Shown: positions 35,971-45,558, counted from the stretch's first letter. The stretch: DNA of 64,000 bases from Streptomyces sp. MMG1121 (GCF_001280015.1 NZ_LGDV01000038.1:186001-250000), one strand, 5' to 3'. Numbers and translations are program-made. The notes: generated from the letters alone by a model not told the origin.

Positions 35971-36273
35971 ATGACGAACGCTCCGCAGGTTTCGGCGATG
36001 CATGCTCTGCCCGACGGTGAGGCTGAGGTCTCCCTGGTGGTGCGGCTTCCCTGGGAGGACGTCGCGCGGCTCGGCCAGGAGGCCGGACGGCTCGCCGCGC
36101 AGACGGGGCGGCCGGTGACGCTGGACGAGGCGGTCAGCCGTCGGCTTCGGTCCGCCCGGCCCTCGGCCACCCACGCGAGGCCCGCCGGGGAACAGCCGGC
36201 CGTCGTCTCCTCCAACGCTTCCGTCGCCTCTCTGCCCCGGATCAGCGGGACGGCGGTCAGCGGGACGGCCTAG
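35971..36273 (+). CDS. Small conserved hypothetical protein
   Basis: 100 aa, acidic-to-neutral, no export signal. The middle (VSLVVRLPWEDVARLGQEAGRLAAQTGRPVTLDEAVSRRL) reads like a short ribbon-helix-helix or regulator-like module, followed by a disordered Ser/Ala tail. ATG with AGGACAGG at a usable distance. Its 3' end overlaps the convergent oxidoreductase gene by 4 bases. Function unknown. Confidence 0.65.
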   Translation: MTNAPQVSAMHALPDGEAEVSLVVRLPWEDVARLGQEAGRLAAQTGRPVTLDEAVSRRLRSARPSATHARPAGEQPAVVSSNASVASLPRISGTAVSGTA

Positions 36274-37670
36274 GCCGCCCGCACCTTCGCCGTCGCCTTC
36301 CTCGCCGCCACCAGGACCGGGTCCCACACCGGGGAGAACGGCGGGGCGTAGCCCAGGTCCAGGGCCGTCATCTCCTCCACCGTCATCCGCGCGGTCAGTG
36401 CCACCGCCGCGATGTCCACCCGCTTCGCCGCGCCCTCCCTGCCGACGATCTGTACACCCAGCAGGCGGCCCGTGCGGCGTTCGGCGAGCATCTTGACCGT
36501 CATCGGGGAGGCGCCGGGGTAGTAGCCGGCGCGGCTGGTCGACTCGATGGTGACGGTCTCGTAGCGCAGTCCGACGCGGTCTGCGTCCTTCTCGCGCAGA
36601 CCGGTGCGGGCGATCTCCAGGTCGCAGACCTTGCTGACCGCCGTGCCGACCACGCCCGGGAAGGTGGCGTAACCGCCGCCGGCGTTGGTGCCGATGACCT
36701 GGCCGTGCTTGTTGGCATGGGTGCCCAGCGGGACGTACTGCTCCTGGCCCGAGACCAGGTTCAGCACCTCCACGCAGTCGCCGCCCGCCCAGATGTTCTC
36801 GTGGCCGCGCACCCGCATCGCGAGGTCGGTGAGCAGGCCGCCGTGGGTGCCGAGGGGAAGGCCGGCGGCCCGGGCGAGAGCGGTGTCGGGGCGGACGCCG
36901 ATGCCGAGGACCACCAGGTCCGCGGGGTACTCCGCGTCCTGTGTGGCCACCGCGCGGACCCTGCCGTCCGGCGCGGTGAGGATCTTGGTGACCTCGGCGT
37001 CGTTCACCATCGTGATGCCGAGGCCCGCCATGGCCCGGTGCACCAGCCGGCCCATGTCCGCATCGAGCGTCGACATGGGCTCCTTGCCGCGGTTGACGAC
37101 CGTCACCCCGAAGCCGCGCCGGAGCAGCGCCTCGGCCATCTCGACGCCGATGTAGCCCGCGCCCACGACCACGGCCCTGCGGCCCCGCGCGCGTGCCAGC
37201 GAGTCCAGCAGGGCCTGTCCGTCGTCCAGGGTCTGCACACCGTGCACTCCGGGAGCGTCCGCGCCGGGCAGGTCCGGGCGGACCGGGCGAGCGCCGGTGG
37301 CGATGACGAGCTTGTCGTACGGCGTCCAGGACTCCGCGCCGGAATCGACGTCACGCGCGCGTACCCGCTGCCCGGCCACGTCGACGGCGGTGACCTCGGT
37401 GCGCAGCCGCAGATCGATGTCCCGCGCGCGGTGTTCATCGGGAGTACGGGCGATCAGGTCGTCCCGCTCGGGGACGTCGCCGCCCACCCAGTACGGGATG
37501 CCGCACGCCGAGAAGGAGGTGAAGCGGCCGCGTTCGAAGGCCACGATCTCCAGTTCGCCGGGCCCCTTCAGCCGGCGTGCCTGCGACGCCGCGGACATGC
37601 CCGCGGCGTCACCGCCGATCACGACCAGTCGTTCCGTGCCGCCGCGCCCACCGCTCATGGTCATGGTCAT
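36270..37670 (-). CDS. CoA-disulfide reductase-like FAD/NAD(P) oxidoreductase
   Basis: 466-aa flavoprotein of the pyridine nucleotide-disulfide oxidoreductase class I family. The FAD site is VVIGGDAAGMSAASQARR near residue 17, a single redox Cys sits in FTSFSACGIPYWVGGD near 55, the NAD(P) site is VVVGAGYIGVEMAEALLRRG near 168 and the second FAD motif ENIWAGGDCVEV near 300. The single Cys in SxxCGxPY is that of CoA-disulfide reductases and NADH oxidases. A C-terminal dimerisation domain follows. Precise substrate unknown. Confidence 0.9.
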   Translation of the reverse strand: MTMTMSGGRGGTERLVVIGGDAAGMSAASQARRLKGPGELEIVAFERGRFTSFSACGIPYWVGGDVPERDDLIARTPDEHRARDIDLRLRTEVTAVDVAGQRVRARDVDSGAESWTPYDKLVIATGARPVRPDLPGADAPGVHGVQTLDDGQALLDSLARARGRRAVVVGAGYIGVEMAEALLRRGFGVTVVNRGKEPMSTLDADMGRLVHRAMAGLGITMVNDAEVTKILTAPDGRVRAVATQDAEYPADLVVLGIGVRPDTALARAAGLPLGTHGGLLTDLAMRVRGHENIWAGGDCVEVLNLVSGQEQYVPLGTHANKHGQVIGTNAGGGYATFPGVVGTAVSKVCDLEIARTGLREKDADRVGLRYETVTIESTSRAGYYPGASPMTVKMLAERRTGRLLGVQIVGREGAAKRVDIAAVALTARMTVEEMTALDLGYAPPFSPVWDPVLVAARKATAKVRAA

Positions 37671-37679
37671 GGGAACACG

Positions 37680-38165
37680 CTACGGGGCGAGGGCATTTCG
37701 GTTCTGGTCCAGCTCCCCGCTCCCCGTTCCCCGCTCCCCGTTCCCCGCTCCCGGTCCTGGTCCGCCTCGGGCGCGGGTGCCGGGCGGTGCGTCCGCCGGG
37801 ACCGTACGACCCCTGTCCGCACCAGCCGCCGCCAGCGCCACCAGGGCCGCGAAGGCCGCGAACGGCGGGGCGGCGCCGAGCGCGAGGGCGATCCGGCGCA
37901 GGATCGTGACGGACACGTGCCGGCCGCCCGACAGCGCTTCCGCGATGCCCGGCGCGCCGTCCGCGGCGGCCTTGCGCACCGGCTGCCCGGACAGCGGCAC
38001 GGTGATGGTCGCGAGGCGCGTGCGGTCCTTCAGGGACGCCTTCGCGCCGCGCTGGACGAGCCGGCCGGTGTCCTGGGGAACGGCGAGCACCTCGCGGTAC
38101 TTGGCGCGGGGCACGTGCAGCACGACCCGGTCACTCGCGTCGTCGTACGGAAAAGGGTGTGCGCA
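37680..38165 (-). pseudogene. Degenerate DUF4349 gene with internal deletion
   Basis: The frame keeps both ends of a DUF4349 protein but not its middle. DRVVLHVPRAKYREVL and DTGRLVQRGAK match the start of the DUF4349 domain, and SLKDRTRLATITVPLS, then a membrane helix (LRRIALALGAAPPFAAFAALV), match its end. The coiled-coil half (about 60 residues) that normally lies between GAK and SLKDRT is absent, as are the signal peptide and N-terminal region. The first start codon in frame is GTG 38123, inside the domain. The tail is encoded partly by a heptamer repeat. In this gene neighbourhood an intact DUF4349 gene usually precedes hemG. Probably inactive. Confidence 0.65.
37713..37754. repeat. Tandem heptamer repeat (YTCCCCG, six copies)
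   Basis: Six head-to-tail copies: CTCCCCG, CTCCCCG, TTCCCCG, CTCCCCG, TTCCCCG, CTCCCGG. They lie at the 3' end of the decayed DUF4349 gene, where period-7 slippage can shift the frame of the tail. Confidence 0.85.
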
Positions 38166-38325
38166 GGGGCGGAGCCTCCCGGGGACGGCGTGCTGTGACG
38201 GCCCTGCGAAGCCGGTGCGGGCGGCGACGTTCGGCGTCGGCGGTCCCGGTGCGGTCCCGGTCCGGGCTCGTCGTGATCACCGGCTCCCGGCAGGAGTGTC
38301 AGCGGGGTCTGAGAGAGTGGGGGAC

Positions 38326-39780
38326 ATGAGCGCAACGGGTACGCGTACGGGGCATGTCGTCGTCATCGGAGCCGGGATCGCCGGGCTGGCCGCCGCCCAC
38401 CGGCTGCTCGGGCGGGGCGCGCGCGTGACCGTGCTGGAGGCCGCGGACCGGGTCGGCGGCAAGCTGCTGCCCGGCGAGATCGCGGGCGTGCGGGTCGACC
38501 TGGGCGCCGAGTCGATGCTCGCCCGCCGCCCCGAGGCGGTGGCCCTCGCGCGCGAGGTCGGGCTCGACGGCCGTCTGCAGCCGCCCGCCACCGCGACCGC
38601 CTCGATCTGGACCCGGGGTGCCCTGCGGCCCATGCCCAAGGGCCATGTGATGGGCGTGCCCGGCACTGCCGCGGCGCTCTCCGGCGTCCTGTCCGCCGAA
38701 GGCCTCGCCCGCATCGAGCGCGACGCCGACCTTCCTCGCACGGAGGTCGGCGACGACGTGGCCGTGGGGGAGTACGTGGCCGCCCGGCTCGGCCGCGAGG
38801 TCGTCGACCGCCTGGTCGAGCCCCTGCTCGGCGGGGTCTACGCGGGCGACGCGTACCGCATCTCGATGCGCTCGGCCGTCCCCCAGCTCTTCGAGGCCGC
38901 CCGCACCCACACCTCCCTCACGGAGGGAGTCCGAGAGATCCAGGCCAGGGTGGCCGCGCACCAGCAGACCGGCCCGGTCTTCATGGGCATCGAGGGCGGC
39001 GTGGGCACGCTGCCGCTCGCGGTCGCCGACGCCGTCCGCGCGCGGGGCGGCGAGATGCGCACCGGGACGCCGGTCACCGAACTGCGCGCCGGGGCCGCGG
39101 GCGGCTGGCGGATCACCGCCGGCGAGCGCGAGCTGCACGCCGACGCGGTGATCGTCGCCGTACCCGCCCCGGCCGCCGCGCGGCTGCTGCGCGCCGAGTC
39201 CCCGCAGGCGGCCGCCGAGCTGGCCGCGGTCGAATACGCCTCGATGGCCCTGGTCACCCTGGCCTACCGGCGCGCGGGACTGCGGCTCCCGGAGGGCAGC
39301 GGCTTCCTGGTCCCGCCGGTCGACGGCCACACCATCAAGGCGTCCACGTTCGCCTCCCACAAGTGGGGCTGGATCGCCGAGGAGGACCCGGACGTGGTCG
39401 TGCTGCGCACGTCCGTGGGGCGGCACGGCGAGACGGAGATCCTGCAGCGGGACGACGCCGCACTGGTCGAGGTCTCCCGGCACGACCTGCGCGAGGCCAC
39501 CGGCCTGGACGCCGAACCCCTTCGGACCCGGGTCACGCGCTGGACCGACGGCCTGCCGCAGTACCCGGTCGGGCATCACGCGCGCGTGGCCCGCATCCGC
39601 GCACACGTCGCCAAGCTGCCGGGGCTCGCGGTGTGCGGCGCCCCGTACGACGGCGTCGGCATCCCGGCGTGCATCGCGAGCGCCTACGCGGCGGTGGACC
39701 AACTGGACGGCGACCTGAGCGCAATCCGGGAACTGACGGCCAACCCGGTGCAGAGTCTGCACGGCGGAGCGGGAGAATAG
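38326..39780 (+). CDS. cgoX: Coproporphyrinogen III / protoporphyrinogen oxidase (HemY type)
   Basis: 484-aa FAD-dependent oxidase. The dinucleotide site [21 protein letters not shown] is near residue 12, followed by [12 protein letters not shown]; the C-terminal FAD motif [21 protein letters not shown] is near 440. [22 protein letters not shown] and the Gly-rich [10 protein letters not shown] are HemY hallmarks. In actinobacteria the HemY-type enzyme makes coproporphyrin III, which HemQ later decarboxylates as coproheme. ATG at 38326 has GGGGGA just upstream. hemQ follows after 5 bases, so they are one operon. Also called hemG or hemY. Confidence 0.95.
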   Translation: MSATGTRTGHVVVIGAGIAGLAAAHRLLGRGARVTVLEAADRVGGKLLPGEIAGVRVDLGAESMLARRPEAVALAREVGLDGRLQPPATATASIWTRGALRPMPKGHVMGVPGTAAALSGVLSAEGLARIERDADLPRTEVGDDVAVGEYVAARLGREVVDRLVEPLLGGVYAGDAYRISMRSAVPQLFEAARTHTSLTEGVREIQARVAAHQQTGPVFMGIEGGVGTLPLAVADAVRARGGEMRTGTPVTELRAGAAGGWRITAGERELHADAVIVAVPAPAAARLLRAESPQAAAELAAVEYASMALVTLAYRRAGLRLPEGSGFLVPPVDGHTIKASTFASHKWGWIAEEDPDVVVLRTSVGRHGETEILQRDDAALVEVSRHDLREATGLDAEPLRTRVTRWTDGLPQYPVGHHARVARIRAHVAKLPGLAVCGAPYDGVGIPACIASAYAAVDQLDGDLSAIRELTANPVQSLHGGAGE

Positions 39781-39785
39781 GGACC

Positions 39786-40517
39786 ATGAGTGACGACGCC
39801 CCCACCACCGAGTCCGGCAGGATCCCGAACAAGGGCAAGCTGGCCAAGGACCTCAACGAGGTCATCCGCTACACCCTGTGGTCGGTCTTCAAGCTGAAGG
39901 ACGTCCTGCCCGAGGACCGCGCCGGTTACGCCGACGAGGTCCAGGAGCTGTTCGACCAGCTCGCCGCCAAGGACGTGACGATCCGCGGCACCTACGACGT
40001 CTCCGGCCTGCGCGCCGACGCCGACCTCATGATCTGGTGGCACGCCGAGACCAGCGACCAGCTCCAGGAGGCGTACAACCTCTTCCGCCGCACCAAGCTG
40101 GGCCGCGCGCTCGAGCCCGTGTGGTCCAACATGGCGCTGCACCGCCCGGCCGAGTTCAACCGCTCGCACATCCCGGCGTTCCTCGCCGACGAGACGCCCC
40201 GGAACTACGTGAGCGTCTACCCCTTCGTGCGCTCCTACGACTGGTACCTGCTGCCCGACGAGGACCGCCGCCGCATGCTCGCCGATCACGGCAAGATGGC
40301 CCGCGGCTACCCGGACGTGCGCGCCAACACGGTCGCCTCGTTCTCCCTCGGTGACTACGAGTGGGTCCTGGCCTTCGAGGCCGACGAGCTGTACCGCATC
40401 GTCGACCTCATGCGCCACCTGCGCGCCTCCGAGGCCCGCAGGCACGTCCGCGAGGAGATCCCGTTCTACACGGGCCGCAGGAAGGACATCGCGGACCTGG
40501 TGGCCGGGCTGGCCTGA
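39786..40517 (+). CDS. hemQ: HemQ/ChdC, coproheme decarboxylase
   Basis: 243-aa chlorite-dismutase-family enzyme that converts Fe-coproporphyrin III to heme b with peroxide. Recognisable blocks are [54 protein letters not shown] (region of the reactive Tyr) and [21 protein letters not shown] (family His). It belongs to the actinobacterial clade. ATG start 5 bases after cgoX, strongly coupled. Ends 20 bases from the convergent peptidase gene. Confidence 0.96.
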   Translation: MSDDAPTTESGRIPNKGKLAKDLNEVIRYTLWSVFKLKDVLPEDRAGYADEVQELFDQLAAKDVTIRGTYDVSGLRADADLMIWWHAETSDQLQEAYNLFRRTKLGRALEPVWSNMALHRPAEFNRSHIPAFLADETPRNYVSVYPFVRSYDWYLLPDEDRRRMLADHGKMARGYPDVRANTVASFSLGDYEWVLAFEADELYRIVDLMRHLRASEARRHVREEIPFYTGRRKDIADLVAGLA

Positions 40518-40537
40518 CGGCGCCGCACGAGGGCCCG

Positions 40538-42145
40538 TCAGCGCGTGGCCCGCGGAGCCCGGTGCGGCGCGCACGACGCGCGCCGCCCCGGGACGCGGCC
40601 CGCCAACAGGTACGCCTCGAAGTGCGCGTTGACGCACGCGTTGGCGCCACCCCCGATGCCGTGCGTGCCCGCGTCCCGCTCGGTCACCAGCACCGATCCG
40701 GCCAACCGCCGGTTCATCTCCAGCGCACCCGGGTACGGCGCGGCCGCGTCCCGCTCGGCCGCCAGGATCAGCACCGGCGGCAGCTCACCCGGCCCGGTCC
40801 GCACGTCCAGCGGCTGCTGCCGGGGCGCCGGCCAGTACGCGCACGGCAGGTTCATCCACGCGTTGTCCCAGGTCTCGAAGGGCGCCACGCGGGCGAGCCG
40901 GGTGTTGTCCCGGTTCCACACCTTCCAGTCCGTCGGCCAGGGAGCGTCGTTGCACTCCACGGCCGTGTACACCGCGTTGGAGTTCTCCGCCTCCGCCGCC
41001 GCGGCCTTGCCCCCGCCCGGCGCGGCCAGCCGGATCAGCGGTTTCGGGTCGCCCTTCAGAAAGGCCGAGAGCGCGGCGGCCCGGCTCGGCCAGAAGTCGT
41101 CGTAGTACCCGGCCGTCAGGAAGGCGCTTCGCAGTTGTCCGGGGCCGACCTTCCCGCCCGCCGCCTTCCGGCCCAGCCGCTCGCGCGCGGTGTCGTAGCT
41201 GCGGCGCACCTTCTCGGCGGTGTTCCCGAGCCTGTAGACGTCGTCGTGGCGGGCGATCCACTCCCGGAAGTCCGTCCAGCGCTCCTCGAAGGCGGCCGAC
41301 TGGTCCAGGTTGTCGCGGTACCAGATCTTCTCCGGGGCCGGGTCCACCGCCGCGTCCAGCACCATGCGCCGTACGTGCGTGGGGAACATCGAGGCGTACA
41401 ACGCCCCGAAGTAGGTGCCGTACGACGCCCCCACGAACGTCAGCCGGTCCTCGCCCAGCGCGGCCCGCAGGACGTCCAGGTCCCGGGCGTTGTTCAGGGA
41501 GTTGTAGAAGCGCAGCTTGCTCCCGGACCGCTGGGCGCAGCCGCGCGCGTACGCCTTCGCCCGCGCGACGCGCTGCCGCTTGTACGCCTCCGACGGGTGC
41601 GCCGGCGACGAGGTGGGCGCCTCGAAGAAGTGCTTCGGGTCCTCGCACGACAGCGGCGCCGAACGGCCCACGCCGCGCGGGGCGTAGCCGACGAGGTCGT
41701 AGGCGGCGGCGATCCGCTTCCACTTCGGTTGGGCGCCGACCAGCGGGAAGTACATGCCGGAGGCGCCGGGGCCGCCCGGGTTGTAGACGAGGGCGCCCTG
41801 CCGGGGCACCCGCCGCTTGCTGTTGCGCGGGTCCTTCTCGGTCGCCCGGGTGCGGCTGACGGTCAGTCTGATCTGCGGGCCGTCGGGGTGGGCGTAGTCC
41901 AGCGGGACGGTCACCGTGGCGCACCGCATACTGCCCGGCGCGTGCGGCACATCGGCGTTGGAGCACGCGCCGAAGCCGATGCCGGCCGCGCGGGCGCGGG
42001 CCACGGCCACCGCGGTGCCGCGCAGTTCGGCCGCACCGGGCGCGCCGGGCACCGCGGGGCCGCCGGCGGCCCCGCCCGCCGGGGCGGCGGCCAGCGTGGT
42101 CAGCAGCAAGGATCCGGCGGCCGAGTACAGGGCGGCAGCTCTCAT
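40538..42145 (-). CDS. Secreted alpha/beta-hydrolase, tripeptidyl aminopeptidase (Tap/SlpD) type
   Basis: 535-aa secreted serine peptidase. A signal peptide covers about 1-28 (ALYSAAGSLLLTTLAAAPAGG). The oxyanion region is VYNPGGPGASG, the nucleophile elbow GASYGTYFGALYA near residue 225 and the His in DAGTHGIGGG near 505; the C-terminal half is the TAP-like cap/C-domain (ECNDAPWP). Removes tripeptides from protein N-termini outside the cell. ATG at 42145 chosen because the signal peptide starts there and AAGGGA lies upstream. Monocistronic. Confidence 0.92.
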   Translation of the reverse strand: MRAAALYSAAGSLLLTTLAAAPAGGAAGGPAVPGAPGAAELRGTAVAVARARAAGIGFGACSNADVPHAPGSMRCATVTVPLDYAHPDGPQIRLTVSRTRATEKDPRNSKRRVPRQGALVYNPGGPGASGMYFPLVGAQPKWKRIAAAYDLVGYAPRGVGRSAPLSCEDPKHFFEAPTSSPAHPSEAYKRQRVARAKAYARGCAQRSGSKLRFYNSLNNARDLDVLRAALGEDRLTFVGASYGTYFGALYASMFPTHVRRMVLDAAVDPAPEKIWYRDNLDQSAAFEERWTDFREWIARHDDVYRLGNTAEKVRRSYDTARERLGRKAAGGKVGPGQLRSAFLTAGYYDDFWPSRAAALSAFLKGDPKPLIRLAAPGGGKAAAAEAENSNAVYTAVECNDAPWPTDWKVWNRDNTRLARVAPFETWDNAWMNLPCAYWPAPRQQPLDVRTGPGELPPVLILAAERDAAAPYPGALEMNRRLAGSVLVTERDAGTHGIGGGANACVNAHFEAYLLAGRVPGRRASCAPHRAPRATR

Positions 42146-42314
42146 CGCGTATCCCTTCGATGCGGCGGCGGCGATGGCACGACTGCCACGGCCCGGCGTC
42201 AACAGAAGGGATGTTTCGTTCGGTCGCAGGGGAAGGCAAGCACCATCCGACGGGTGTCGGAGCCAATGCCCCCGATGCGCCCCCCTGAAGCCCGTGTGGC
42301 TCCCGAAGCCGCCC

Positions 42315-43103
42315 TCACTCCCGCCAGGGCTGGTCGCGGTGGGTGAAGGCCGCGCGCAGCTCCGGCTCACCGATCGCGCGGATCCCGCGGACGGCGACGG
42401 AGGTGAGGAACGACCGCTCGTCCCCGGCCGGCTTCCGGGTGAGCGCGCCCAGCAGCCGCAGCCCGGCCGGGGAGGCCCAGCGGGAGTACGGATGGACCTC
42501 GAAGCGGGCGATGACCAGGCAGCTCAGGCAGAGCGTGAGCGGCAGGGCGAACCACAGGCCCACCAGCAGCCGCGGCGTCCCCGTCTGGACGGGCAGCAGC
42601 AGCGCGGTCACGCCGAGCGCCGCCACGGCCAGTGCGGCGGCGCGCACCTGGCGGACGGCCGCCGCCACGGTCGTACCGGCGCCGTCGGGGACGGCGAGCC
42701 CGGCACGCTCCAGCCGGTCGGCGAGCCGCCGCACGGACTCCGCGCCCGCGGCCCGCGCCCGCACGGGCTGGATCCGTGACTGCCCCTGCGGCCCTATGGC
42801 CCCTATGACGGACTGCTCGATCTCGTCGCGCCCCCGCGGATCCACCACCGTGGCCCAGCCGGTGTGCGCGAGCAGCAGGCGGCGCTGCCGGGCCATCGAG
42901 ACAAGGGTCACATCGGCGACCCGGGCGGGGCCGCCGGAGAGGAAGGCCGCCTCGTACAGCGTCAGATCGTGCTCCCGGTCCGCGGTCGTGCGTGTCGTGG
43001 CATCCGCGTCCAGCGCCGCCGCGCGTACGGCCGCCAGACACAGCCGGGTGCACGCCGTACCGGCGAAAGCCCAGGCCAGGAGCAGAAGGAGGACCCAGAA
43101 CAT
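42315..43103 (-). CDS. TIGR04222 domain membrane protein lacking a Cys/Gly tail
   Basis: 262-aa membrane protein. An N-terminal helix (WVLLLLLAWAFAG) is followed by the TIGR04222 domain: DLTLYEAAFLSGGPARVADVTLVSMARQRRLLL is its core. Two helices lie near 150-195 (LAVAALGVTALLLPV; LLVGLWFALPLTLCLSCLV). From memory, many family members end in a low-complexity Cys/Gly-rich tail and neighbour DUF692 proteins; this one ends HRDQPWRE with no such tail in any frame downstream. It is last in a leftward series DUF692-DUF4142-TIGR04222. Confidence 0.85.
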   Translation of the reverse strand: MFWVLLLLLAWAFAGTACTRLCLAAVRAAALDADATTRTTADREHDLTLYEAAFLSGGPARVADVTLVSMARQRRLLLAHTGWATVVDPRGRDEIEQSVIGAIGPQGQSRIQPVRARAAGAESVRRLADRLERAGLAVPDGAGTTVAAAVRQVRAAALAVAALGVTALLLPVQTGTPRLLVGLWFALPLTLCLSCLVIARFEVHPYSRWASPAGLRLLGALTRKPAGDERSFLTSVAVRGIRAIGEPELRAAFTHRDQPWRE

Positions 43104-43200
43104 GTCATGTTTCTATGCCAGAGGTCTGGGTGAATGCCATGCCCTGTTCAACATCCGGACGGAGTGTGGCCGGTACGTGACGTTCCGTTTTCCGCCGAGG

Positions 43201-43965
43201 TCAGGAGCTCTTCGGCTCCGGGCTGGTGGCGGCGGGCGGCAGGGAGTACGACTCGGCCGGCGACGGAGCCACCGGCACGGCGGCGCTCGGGGCGACCGCG
43301 GGCGGGGTCGGCACGGGGGTGGGCGAGGCGGCCAGCTCCTTGGCGAGCGCCGCGAAGTCGACGTACCCCGTCGCCTCCAGGATCTTGATGTGGTCCAGGA
43401 CGGTCGCGTTGGCGTCGTCGGCGAGATCGCGGACCAGGGAGTTCTGGGTGTCCGCCCGGACCTGGGCGACCAGCGTGAACACCCGGCCGTGCGCGAGCCG
43501 CAGGATGCTCGCGAACTGCCGGTCGAAGTCCTCCCCCTGCGCCCCGTTCAGGGTGGCGAGCCACTGGTTCTGCTGCGCGTTCGGCTCGTTCGGCAGCGGC
43601 ACGCCGAGCTGGGTGGCGACGGTGCGCACGTGCGCGTCCAGCGAGGTGTGCCCGTCGACGAGGTGCTGGCCCGCGGCGCGGACGGCCGCCGTGGTCCCCT
43701 TCTGCTCCGCCAGCTGGCCGGCGGGCAGCTCCCAGAGCCCCGCGAGCCGGACCTTGGTGATGAAGTCCTTGTCCTGAGCGGACAGCGGGCCGTACGGAGT
43801 GGTGACGGTCTGCGCGCTCAGCACGCTCGCGCTCGCCGCGTCCTGCCGGTCGGCGTAGGACCAGACAGGGTAGAGCAGTGCCGCGGCGGTCGCTCCGAGG
43901 GCCGCGATGACGAGCCCGGTGCCGCTGAATATGCCTCGGCCCTTGATCGGGGGTCGGGGTCGCAT
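43201..43965 (-). CDS. DUF4142 domain secreted or membrane protein
   Basis: 254 aa. A charged start (RPRPPIKGRG) and helix (LVIAALGATAAALLYPV) lead to a four-helix DUF4142 domain: LSAQDKDFITKVRLAGLWELPAGQLA, LVDGHTSLDAHVRTVATQLG and ILRLAHGRVFTLVAQVRADTQN. A Pro/Ser/Ala-rich tail of about 45 residues ends it, probably spanning the cell wall. DUF4142 is a ferritin-like-fold family of unknown function. ATG has AGGAGG 5 bases upstream, an ideal site. Middle gene of the DUF692 cluster. Confidence 0.9.
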   Translation of the reverse strand: MRPRPPIKGRGIFSGTGLVIAALGATAAALLYPVWSYADRQDAASASVLSAQTVTTPYGPLSAQDKDFITKVRLAGLWELPAGQLAEQKGTTAAVRAAGQHLVDGHTSLDAHVRTVATQLGVPLPNEPNAQQNQWLATLNGAQGEDFDRQFASILRLAHGRVFTLVAQVRADTQNSLVRDLADDANATVLDHIKILEATGYVDFAALAKELAASPTPVPTPPAVAPSAAVPVAPSPAESYSLPPAATSPEPKSS

Positions 43966-44166
43966 GGTGCCTCCTGTGGCGCACCGCACGCGAGTGTGCA
44001 TGGCGGGTGGGGTGCGGGCGGCATATTACCCGCGCCGCTCGGCCGGTACCCGTTGTCACCGGCCGGGTGCGGTGCGTCGGCGGCCCGGACGAGGTGCGGC
44101 TGATCTCGCCCCCGCGGCCCGGCCGCACACCGGCACGGCCCCGCGCCCCGCCCCTCACCCGGCACA

Positions 44167-44601
44167 TCAGCCACGCTGCCGCGGCAGCATCCTCCGCGCC
44201 ACCCGACCCACCCGCCCGCCGGACGGCCTCGGTGCCGGGCCCGCCCGGTCCAGCCACCATTCCCGCAGCTTCCGTCGGGCCCTCGTGTCCTGCGGCCGCC
44301 CGGCCCGCAGCAGGTGCCCGGCGAAGTCCAGGGCGTCCCGCCGGTAGCCCCCGCTCATCGGCCGCTCCCGCGCGTACTCCAGGAACAGCTCCCGGTACCC
44401 CACGCCGAGGAACGCCGGCAGCTCCGGTGCCACCTTCGCCACCACGTCCGCCCGCTTCACCGCGAGCGCCCGCGCCTGTACCCGCATCCGTGTCCGGTCG
44501 AACCCCTCGGGCACCGGCGTCCCGGCCACGAGCGAGGACAGTACGGCGGCCTGGGCGACGCCGACCCGCTCCCGTGCGCCGACCGCGGGCCGCGTGAGCA
44601 C
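44167..44601 (-). CDS. SCO6045-like C-terminal domain, out of frame with DUF692 gene
   Basis: 144 codons encoding a conserved helical domain: [47 protein letters not shown] and [12 protein letters not shown]. In related streptomycetes this domain is, as I recall, fused to the C-terminus of the DUF692 protein (SCO6045-like). Here it lies one frame away, overlapping the DUF692 frame by 145 bases. Either a frameshift in the C-run at 44609-44620 (minus-strand G-run) split a fused gene, or the domain is made separately from GTG 44601, which does have GGGGG seven bases upstream. Shared with a decoding or sequencing slip as a third option. Confidence 0.65.
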   Translation of the reverse strand: MLTRPAVGARERVGVAQAAVLSSLVAGTPVPEGFDRTRMRVQARALAVKRADVVAKVAPELPAFLGVGYRELFLEYARERPMSGGYRRDALDFAGHLLRAGRPQDTRARRKLREWWLDRAGPAPRPSGGRVGRVARRMLPRQRG

Positions 44602-45443
44602 GGCGACACCCCCGCCCGCCGGCCGGCCCTCACCGCCTCCCGGATCATGGTCAACTCCCGCTCCAGTTCGGCCGGTTCGGGGAAGTTCTCGTCCCGTTCC
44701 AGCAGGATTCCGGGCGGAGCCGTCCGGGAGGCGAGGTCGGTCAGGATGTCCAGGACCGGGCGCGGTACGGGATGGGCGTGGCTGTCGTGCCAGACGCCGT
44801 CGCGCTCGAAGCCGCCCGCGACATGGACGTAGGCGAGCGCCTCCAGCGGCAGCTCGGCCAGCGCCCGGGCCGGGTCCTCGCCCCGGTTGACGTGGTTGGT
44901 GTGCAGGTTGGCCACGTCGATCAGCAGCCGTACGCCGGTGCGCTCGACCAGCTCGGACAGGAACTGCCCCTCGCTCAGCTCCTCGCCCGGCCAGGAGAAC
45001 AGCGCGGCGATGTTCTCCAGCGCCAGCGGCACGGGCAGGGCCTCCTGTGCGATGCGGACGTTCTCGCACAGGACGTCCAGGGCGTCCCGGGTGCGCGGCA
45101 CCGGCAGCAGATGCCCGGCCTCCAGCGGCGGGGAGGCGGTGAGCGCGCCGCCCGCGCGGACGAACGCGATGTGCTCCGTGACCAGGGGCGCCCCCAGCGC
45201 CCGCGCCCGCTCCGCGAGTGCCGTCAGCCGGGCGGCGTCGGGGCGGTCGGCGCCGCCCAGGCCGAGGGAGACACCGTGCGGGATCACGGTCACCCCGCGC
45301 TCGCGCAGCCGCTCCAGCGACTTCGGGAGGTGGCCCGGGCAAACGTTCTCCGCCACGACCTCCACCCAGTCGATCCCCGGCATGATCTCCACGGCGTCCG
45401 CGATCTCCGGCCGCCAGCCGACCCCCGTGCCCAGTCGCCGCAT
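44457..45443 (-). CDS. DUF692 (MNIO) metalloenzyme, probably frameshifted at its C-terminus
   Basis: Multinuclear non-heme iron-dependent oxidase family (MbnB-like, TIM barrel). Metal and core motifs are complete: [79 protein letters not shown] and [10 protein letters not shown]. The true barrel ends near residue 275; beyond [11 protein letters not shown] the frame runs into Arg/Pro/Gly-rich sequence without family similarity, while the expected C-terminal domain continues in another frame. ATG with AAGGAGGGGG. MNIOs modify Cys/Asp/Asn in RiPP precursor peptides; neighbours DUF4142 and TIGR04222 are candidate partners. Catalytic role here is inferred. Confidence 0.88.
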   Translation of the reverse strand: MRRLGTGVGWRPEIADAVEIMPGIDWVEVVAENVCPGHLPKSLERLRERGVTVIPHGVSLGLGGADRPDAARLTALAERARALGAPLVTEHIAFVRAGGALTASPPLEAGHLLPVPRTRDALDVLCENVRIAQEALPVPLALENIAALFSWPGEELSEGQFLSELVERTGVRLLIDVANLHTNHVNRGEDPARALAELPLEALAYVHVAGGFERDGVWHDSHAHPVPRPVLDILTDLASRTAPPGILLERDENFPEPAELERELTMIREAVRAGRRAGVSPCSRGPRSAHGSGSASPRPPYCPRSWPGRRCPRGSTGHGCGYRRGRSR

Positions 45444-45558
45444 GGTTCCCCCTCCTTCGAACGCCGAACGCCGCGTCCTTCCCGCGAATGACGGGGGTAT
45501 GGCCCCGGCGACCGGCCCCGAACCGCCTGCGTGCCGTGTTCAGAGCAACATTTGAGCT

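Noticed and set aside
44167..45342. Full 391-codon frame starting at 45342
   Set aside because: Its first two thirds are a shadow of DUF692; only the last 144 codons are real.
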